Shown here piece after piece: positions 57,192-64,000 of a DNA stretch of 64,000 bases. Both the position numbers and the translations under genes were made by a program. This stretch comes from Tulasnella sp. 424 (lineage: Eukaryota > Basidiomycota > Agaricomycetes > Cantharellales > Tulasnellaceae). Each line of letters begins with the position of its first letter. Positions within the stretch are counted from its first letter, which is position 1. The notes under the pieces were generated by a model. That model made no database searches, was not told where the DNA came from, and saw nothing but the letters and a program-made list of their open reading frames with translations. The stretch is taken from positions 1 to 64,000 of the forward strand of contig WSUB01000045.1 of assembly GCA_019633425.1 (NCBI GenBank), written 5' to 3'.

Positions 57192-58491
57192 CTAGTTGGA
57201 ACACTTGGGTTTGGGCATAGTTACTAGAGCGAGTTCGAAAGCCGAGCAGCGACGAAGCTCCTCCGTGTCTCTAGCCTTGGAAAGTGCTAAGTCTTGGAGG
57301 CCCAGGAGCTTCGCGTGCTGGGGCTGGTAGCTCTCAGGGCGACACGAAAGCATCCCCAGTCGGCTAGGAGCTTGGGACTCGCGTTTTAGAGGCCCGTAGA
57401 TGCCGATACTTCGGTACTGGGAGCGATAAATGACAAACCCCTCACCTCCGATCGACAAAATGTGGTCATTTGGAGTGGGTGTATGCGCAAAGATGTGTGA
57501 ATTGGGAGCTGCTCTGTAGAGGAGCGGTGGCAACCTACTGGCTCATGAGATAGCTCGTCGCACCGGAATAAGCGCGGTTCCCCGCCTGGCGCGGACGTGT
57601 CCACTACGGAGAGAGTTCCTGGTGGCGGTGGTTCTGCATCGACGCTAAACGTTGATCGCAAGAACGTCTGTTCATCTGCTGCATCAATGACGATGTCTTT
57701 GTTTGACCTCGAGGCTATCGGTTGATCGTTAGCAATCGAAGAGACTGGAGGGAGTCCAAAATGATTGAAGTGAACGATCTGAGCCATCTTAAGCTCCATC
57801 ATTCCGCCAATGGGTGCTAGATATCGAGGATGTCAGGAAAGTGATATGTTTGTAGCTGGCTATCATCGCACCTCCCGTCCTGTGCGCGTAGCAAATTCTG
57901 AACGTGCCAACTCACACTGCTGCTCAAGCTAGCTCAGTGTCAAAGACCCCACCAATAACAATGTAAGTAAATGGGGACAGCACAGTTTGCGCCGAGTCGA
58001 TCTTGTCTAAATCCCGCAGAAACTGTTTCCGCTGGCGGTTGAGTGGGAGACGGTGACGAGCCACCGACCGCCAGAGGCTAGCTTTACCACCGCCACATCT
58101 TCGTCGCGGATGGTAGCCCGGTAAGTGACGGCCTGTCCGAAAGGCGGAGGGGATGGTGACATAAGTCCCTTAAACCTATCCTATAAGGCCGGCTACTAGT
58201 ACCTGCGCTGCAAAGTGCCGCTGTCGACATGATAGTCAAGTAGTCGAAAGTCCTTTAACGAAGTCATGTTGAGTCGCGAGCTCACGGAGCTGTGAGGTCC
58301 ATAACATTCGGCTGTCGTTGAGTTGGTAAAGCATACCTAGTGGAGACCATCAAGGTCAAATTCCAATCGCACCTTGAACAGGTGCCCTCACGCCGGAGCC
58401 AACGGACCTGAAGCAAGCGGACAACGTCCCGGGCATCAAGGTCGTCGGTTATTAAAGCTGTGATTTCTTCCGGAAGGGCGATGAGCGACAT
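57192..58491 (-). pseudogene. Decayed F-box protein gene
   Basis: Starts at 58491 with an F-box-like MSLIALPEEITALITDDLDARDVVRLLQ, then after a probable intron MLYQLNDSRMLWTSQLRELA, as in Agaricomycete F-box proteins. Further on, GGRWLVTVS and DLDKIDSAQTV resemble the beta-propeller-like C-terminal part of these proteins, and a last frame reads PPLLYRAAPNSHIFAHTPTP...GGEGFVIYRS. At least two joins (around 58030 and 57540) need a one-base frame change with no room for an intron, so the gene is probably broken, or carries sequence errors. Intact homologues are substrate adaptors of SCF ubiquitin ligases. Confidence 0.5.
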
Positions 58492-58714
58492 GGTCGCAGG
58501 GGAGAGGGGGAGGGATTTTGATAGCTCAGCCAGGCCGAGGGGCTAATAGGTGATAGAATACAAGCTCCCCGAGTTGCTGCGGGAGCCTCTGACCCAATGA
58601 TGCCATGAGTAAAATTCGCGACTAACAGATATGATGGACAAACGAGATGACGATACATCGTTACGAAGTACAAAGAAACAGGAGAGCAATAAAACATCGT
58701 CCACCCATCCTCCT

Positions 58715-59918
58715 CTAGCCATTGATGACAGTCCAGATACGGATCTCGTTATCGGTGTAGCCACAGAAGAGGGTCTGGCCATCAGCGGACCAAGCCAAAG
58801 AGATGCATTCTGGTAGTGGTCTGTCCTTTCCGACATTCGGGAAATTTGGGCTGAGCTCGTCGACGATGGACCTGAAAGAGGATATTAGAATAAAGAACGA
58901 GGACCCAAAACGTTGGAAGACGTGACCCACTTGCTCTCCAAGTCGAAGATCTTGACGCACTTGGCTGTGGCAGCACACAGCCAGTATCGGTTAGGCGAAA
59001 AGACGAGAGCATTCACGACATCACCAGCTTCCAAGGAGTACAGATGCTTGCCATCGTTCAAGTCCCACAGCATGGTGACGCCGTCCTTTCCGCCGGAAGC
59101 AGCCAAAGAGCCATCGGGCGAGACAGAGATGGTGTTGATGTAGCCAGTGTGACCGTAGTGGTTGGTCTTCAACTTGCATTTTGAGAGTTCCCAAACCTAG
59201 AGGGTATGGTTTCCAGTTAAGCTTGCTTATTCGTAATAATATGCCACGGAAATAGTTCACCTTGACGACTTTATCCCAGCCGCATGACACGATAACAGGG
59301 TTCATGGCATTCGGACTGAAGCGGACGCAAGAAATCCTAAAGAAACAGGATGAGCCTGAACGTTGCATGGAACAGTCCAAATTAGCAAAGACATGCCATT
59401 CGGAGTGACCCTCATCCTTGATGTCGTATTTGCACTCTCCGAGGGTGTTCCATAGCTTAATGGTCTTGTCTCGGCTGGCGCTGACAATTTGACGGTTGTC
59501 TGCGCTGAAGCTGACACTCAAGACATCGGAGGTGTGGCCAACAAAACGGCGAGTGGTTCGCCCCTTCTTCAAGTCCCAGAGGCGGAGGGTGTGGTCCCAT
59601 GACGACGACAGAGCGAATTGACCGTCGGAAGAGATGACGACGTCGGAAACGAAATGGGTGTGGCCCTTAAGGACTTTTCTCATGTAACCGTAGTTTCCCT
59701 CTTCGCGAGTTAACCTCCAAACAATGATGGTCTTGTCTATTGGTGTAATACGAACCCAAGGGTTAGTGCTAGTGGTCTCGATCGATAAAGCTACTACTTT
59801 ACGGACCGCGAGATGCACTGAGGAGCATGTTTGGCCGCTCGCTCGAGGTGGCGATGGCGGTGACCCAGCCAGTGTGGCCGCTGAGTGAGCCGAGGAAGCG
59901 CAGCGATTCAGTTGACAT
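58715..59918 (-). CDS. CPC2: RACK1 / Cpc2 (Gbeta-like seven-WD40 ribosome protein)
   Basis: Reads [26 protein letters not shown] from ATG 59918, then WD repeats: [83 protein letters not shown]...[15 protein letters not shown], the [25 protein letters not shown] repeat, VKIFDLESK and [11 protein letters not shown] to the stop at 58715. About four introns. This is the highly conserved 40S-bound scaffold of kinase signalling and translation control. Everything expected is present; seven blades of about 43 residues give the usual length of about 315 residues. Confidence 0.96.
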
Positions 59919-60351
59919 TTTGAGAGCGAGGAAGTTGAGGAAGGCTCGCTGGGCGCTGTACTGGTACTGGTCAATATTGCGATATCAACGGATTTGTGGG
60001 TCCGTGCGAACACACGCTTGTGGATGATGTAAGCAGAGGTCTCCCTGACCAATTCCTCCTAACTTTGGTTACAAGGCAAATCCGAGCTTTGGTTGAACGA
60101 TCGGGCTCATTGTTGGATGATCGGAGACTATTCAAGATGATGCAGATCCCTCACAATACACAACTTTCAGGGGAGAAGCAGTAAAGACTGTTGGAATAAC
60201 TATGCACCGCGATACGAACAGCAAACGAGCGACAAACGATTGCACAGAGAGTTGAGAAAAAAAGACAAATCTAGCGGAATATCTAAGCTCCACGATAGCA
60301 CCTGGGCAGGTACTACGTCATTCCGCTTTCCTTGACCGGCGAGAACCATCC
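59919..60351. other. RACK1 promoter and GMC 3' region
   Basis: About 430 bp, both flanking genes on the minus strand. No coding feature seen. Confidence 0.5.
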
Positions 60352-63075
60352 CTACCAAAGAGATTTGATGATATCGGCAGCCTACAGCATGGACGTCAGC
60401 AACCTATTGCTTAAAACGAACCTTTACACGAACCTTCTCGCCTATCGCGTACGTTGTACTCTGAGCATGAGCCGATAGGTGCATGGGGAAGACACTGGCG
60501 TCGACTACGCGGACGTTCTTGGAACCATAGACAAGCAGCTGCGGCGAGACAACGCCACCCAACTCTTGTGGTGCCAAGGCGGCAGTACCAACTGGGTGCT
60601 TAAGAGACTCGAGGGCCACCTTTGGATATAGTTGTTGAGCGAAAATTGAGAATAACGGGATCGAACCTGAAGGGCGTTACCTTCATGTAGCTCTCGTAGT
60701 CGGCATCAGTAGTAGACGATGCCGGCGGGTCATTAAAGGTGTCAATGAAGTTCGAGATAGGAGCGGAGGTTGCAAGGGTGTTGCGGATATATTTGACGGC
60801 TTCAAGAAGGACAGTCTTGTCTGTAAACGGATAGGCGCGTAAATACTAGCTCCTGTTATTCTGACGCAAGCCAACACACCGAAAGCGTTGGAAAGGTACT
60901 TGGGGTCGATGGCGGGTTTCACAGAAGCGTCGTTAGAGGTGATGTGGACGGTTCCGCGACTAAACGGATGCTGAAGGGCGGCGCTCAGAATCATGTAGTT
61001 GGTACCCGCCGAAGGGGCAGTCACCGTTCCTACGATGAAGCAGGTTAATCACTATAAAGGGGGTACAAGACAATCGGCTCACATACCCGTCGGGTTGAAG
61101 CCTGGAATCATGACAACTTCTACTTGGGGGATAGACTGGTTCGACAGCCAGGCGAGCTGCAGGACACTTTGGGCAATTTGAAGCAAAGACATCGAGCTGA
61201 TCGATGAAACGAGGTCTGATACTAAGGTGGTGACAATAGAGAGGATCTTCGAGGTGGAGAGGAAGGATTGGAGTGGGAAGAAGCTGAGGACTCCGATGTT
61301 GGAGGCGAGGATTCCGTTCTTAGTAGCAGCGCTAGACGGCAATCATTGGTCAGATGGCGTAGGCAGAGTGATAATAGAATTTACTATTGGGCGGCAGCTT
61401 GGGCAGCGAAAGTAGCGTTGTTGCGAAGTTCGTCTACATGGACAACATATTAAAGTGGAACTGGTCGGGGAATACTTCATTACGTACCCCAGGTAAGATA
61501 GTCAGACTTGATGGTGAACGACAACGGGATCATAGCATGGTCCTGGAGGTTCTCGCCAACACCTGGAAGGTCGATCTTGGTGTCAACTCCGAGAGGGTTG
61601 ATGATGGATGGATTGCCAACACCGGAGAGTTCGAGAAGCTGAGGAGTGTTGAAAACACCACCAGACAGGATAACCTCCTTCGACGCTTGAGCGGTGTAGC
61701 TGACGCCGCTGACTACAAACGACACGGACTCAGCGACGGCAAGCCCGTCGACGTCATCGGACTTCCAATTGATCTTTGTGGCCTGTGCGCCGGTAAGAAC
61801 GAGAAAGTTGGTCTTGGCTGCGTTGGGAGCATAATACGCGGGAGCAGCGTATGAGCGAACGCCGGCCTCGCGGTCGACGGAAGCAGGGCAGTTGTAGATT
61901 CCGATGTTGTCACCAGAGTCAGGGTTAAAGTTGGTCGCGACACCCAGGCTGTTCATGGAGAGGATGTATGGGTGCGCAAGGTCGGAATACCACTCATTGT
62001 GGCTAGCATGGACAGGTCCGCTGAAGCCGTGGTAGGGGTCGTCGCGCTTGGAGGCCGTGTCGGATCCATCATCGGCGGCTGCCAAGAGGTCATTTACACT
62101 GAGTGCAGTGGAGCCGAGGGCAGATTCGGCAGCGGTATAAAGCGCGTCTGCGACATCAGTGATGTTTTGGCGGCGGTGGAAGGCGCGACGACGGGTAGTC
62201 GAGGCTAGTGGAAACACGTCTTCGGGACGGGGTGGCTTGTAGGTCTCGGACTTCTTATAGTAAGGAAGAAGGCTGCTCCAGCTCCAAGAGCCAAGTCCAA
62301 GGTTCAAAGCCGACCAGCCAGATAACTCGCCCTGGGCAGGGCGGTTGAACATTTCGAAATTGATAGCGGAAGAACCACCAAGCACTTTGCCTCTGCACAG
62401 TTGTTAGTATGGTAGCCGAGAGGCGAACTACAGAAGCTTACCGGGGATGGCGGACTACTTTACCATTAAGGTTGGTTTGGGGCACTGGGTAGCAAAGTGA
62501 ATGAGCGAGAAACTACGAGAGCTGGAGGACTGATCATACCGGTTGCATAAAGCCAATCGTAGTCGGCATTACCGACTGCGGCACCGAAGTTCTCTGGAGA
62601 ACTGGTTAGCATGCTGTACGTTTCGCAGCCCATCGAGAATAGACCCACTGGGAACATCAATGAGAGCATCGTTGGGTCTGTATTGACCAGCTTCGATAAC
62701 ACCGATTGTCCAGTCTCCTTCTTCGGCGAGCCTATCTCGAAATGTTAGAAGGCGACGAGTCCGAGGAACGGGTATTGCTCACCTTGCCGCGACGGTCAAT
62801 CCAGCCGTACCGCCTGGAAAACGCATCTTGTTCTGAACGGAGGTTGCCGAGGAAACAACAGGGCGACGTACCTCCAACGACCACGAAATCAAAGCTTGTC
62901 GCAGCGAAAGTTTCGGGGCTGGTGACAATGCCTTTTCAAACCAAGTCAGATCATATACAGACCCATAGACGGTAGAAAAGCGCGTACCGCGTGCTTCTAA
63001 ATGAGCATGAGCCAGTTCAAGGAATGAAACTCCCAGGCAAGACCAGAGTACTGAACGGAAGGAGAGGACGGTCAT
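60352..63075 (-). CDS. Secreted GMC oxidoreductase (aryl-alcohol/glucose oxidase type)
   Basis: FAD enzyme oxidising an alcohol or sugar with release of H2O2 outside the cell. Signal peptide MTVLSFRSVLWSCLGVSFLELAHA. After introns, FDFVVVGGGTAGLTVAARL is the FAD-binding GxGxxG motif. KVVRHPRGKVLGGSSAINFEMFNRP is the GMC signature 1; ILSGGVFNTPQLLELSGVGNP is signature 2. The C-terminal active-site region has the catalytic His in ESLKHPVGTAAL and the second in PMHLSAHAQSTTYAIGEKAADIIK, ending SLW at 60352. At least eight introns. The product is complete. Substrate is open: the spacing and the AH...IGEKAADIIK end resemble aryl-alcohol oxidase-like members, but choline and glucose oxidase types are close. 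H2O2 could feed the AA9 enzyme in this window; that link is inferred. Confidence 0.93.
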
Positions 63076-64000
63076 AGTAGGAAGAAGTTTTTCTTAGTAG
63101 AGAGCGACGGATAGGATGAAAGATCCCGGAAGGACTTGCAATAGAACGTCGACATGCGGCTTAAGTACGCGGATCGCGGCCGCCGGCTCCAGAGACCGTT
63201 GTCAGGGAAGGATAAAAACAACTTTCTCATATGGAAGAATTGAAGCCGTCGCTGCGGAGAAATATGCCGCCAATCATCGGAACCCAGACGGACTTCAAGG
63301 GACGGAAGCTTGTTGGAGATAACTCTCATTTACTCCCCATCGTTGTCCCTGAAGTTTAATAGACTAATACTTAATGTTTGAATGACGGATCAGGGAGCTG
63401 ACGGCATCTAACATTTCTTGAAATTCAAACCCGCTGCAGATTTGAAAGAAGTGATCGCAAGAAGCAGGTTGCTTGACGAGAAGCCTTATGACTGGTACAA
63501 CAGAAGGCACATCCCGGGGACTGGCATTGGGATATGCCGCAAGTGTCAAATTTCGGCAGCACAACGAAGCGATACAGATGTATTTTACGGAGCGCTTATT
63601 CCAGTATCCGGACTTAGGAAAAGGTTTCATGCCTCGGATAGGTTGCGCGTGATTTGAACGTCCTGGCAGGGGCTTTTACCCAAGACAACCCTTATCGAGC
63701 GCCTTTTGAGCCATTTGCTTTGCTGCAAATTCTTTTTCGATGGCACTGCTCAAAGCCAGCCGGGTCCGCCTATTGGTACGTGCTGGCCGTCAACGCCGTT
63801 CGTCTCCGAACCGAAGTTGGATGCCAGTGGGGAGTTTGCCGCATTGACAAAGACGGTTGATTGGAACAGAGATCGCTGTCGGCTGAGGCAATTTGTCATT
63901 GCTCCATGTTTGCACCCTGGACCCCCTTGACTCGTGGATGTGATCAGAGACATGGAGCCGAGGTTTGAGTTCCACGATGCGGCTTATGTAAAGGGTCAGG
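63076..64000. other. Window end without recognised gene
   Basis: Upstream DNA of the GMC gene, then short open frames. The plus-strand frames 63418-63657 and 63706-63930 (the latter containing VSEPKLDASGEFAALTKTVDW) look protein-like but match nothing I know and may be exons of a gene running past the window edge. Confidence 0.35.

Overview
The window looks like nuclear DNA of a filamentous basidiomycete, most likely an Agaricomycete. Genes are cut by many short introns (about 45-80 nt, GT...AG), pyrimidine-rich tracts precede start codons, and the gene set is typical: AA9 polysaccharide monooxygenase, secreted GMC oxidoreductase, a CFEM GPI-anchored pair, a basidiomycete-type tetraspanin, F-box/WD relics, and von Willebrand A proteins with a Vint (Hint-type) domain. 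No species can be named. All exon boundaries below were read by eye.

Layout. 0.1-7 kb: a tandem duplication (offset about 3.66 kb) of a minus-strand gene for an 819-residue VWA-Vwaint-Vint protein. 8.1-10 kb: NADH pyrophosphatase. 10-17 kb: a gene-poor stretch ending in the long leader of a two-finger transcription factor (17.1-18.7 kb). 19.9-38 kb: a dense, largely conserved block: 4-coumarate-CoA-ligase-like enzyme with a peroxisomal C-terminus, DCAF7/WDR68-type WD40 protein, MKK1/2-type MAPKK, a hypothetical protein, a single-pass surface protein, mitochondrial phenylalanyl-tRNA synthetase, ribosomal protein uL22 (RPL17) and a tetraspanin with a long N-terminal extension. 38.9-41.4 kb: AA9 LPMO and a small two-helix membrane protein.

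41.4-57 kb is a duplication-prone accessory zone. It holds a roughly 4-kb direct segmental duplication (offset about 5.2 kb), each copy carrying a hypothetical acidic/serine-rich protein and a CFEM GPI-anchored gene; two small soluble VWA genes with matching exon sizes; a VWA pseudogene lacking its MIDAS exon whose promoter is interrupted by an insertion of about 0.7 kb; and scattered pieces of the same repeats. 57-63 kb: a decayed F-box gene, RACK1 (Gbeta-like WD40) and a secreted GMC oxidoreductase, then about 0.9 kb with no recognised gene.

The housekeeping genes (uL22, RACK1, FARS2, DCAF7, MAPKK) are single copy, while the two duplicated zones consist of VWA and secreted proteins. The most unusual material is the VWA group: five loci in 57 kb, two of them carrying an apparently complete Hint active site directly after a fast-changing linker.
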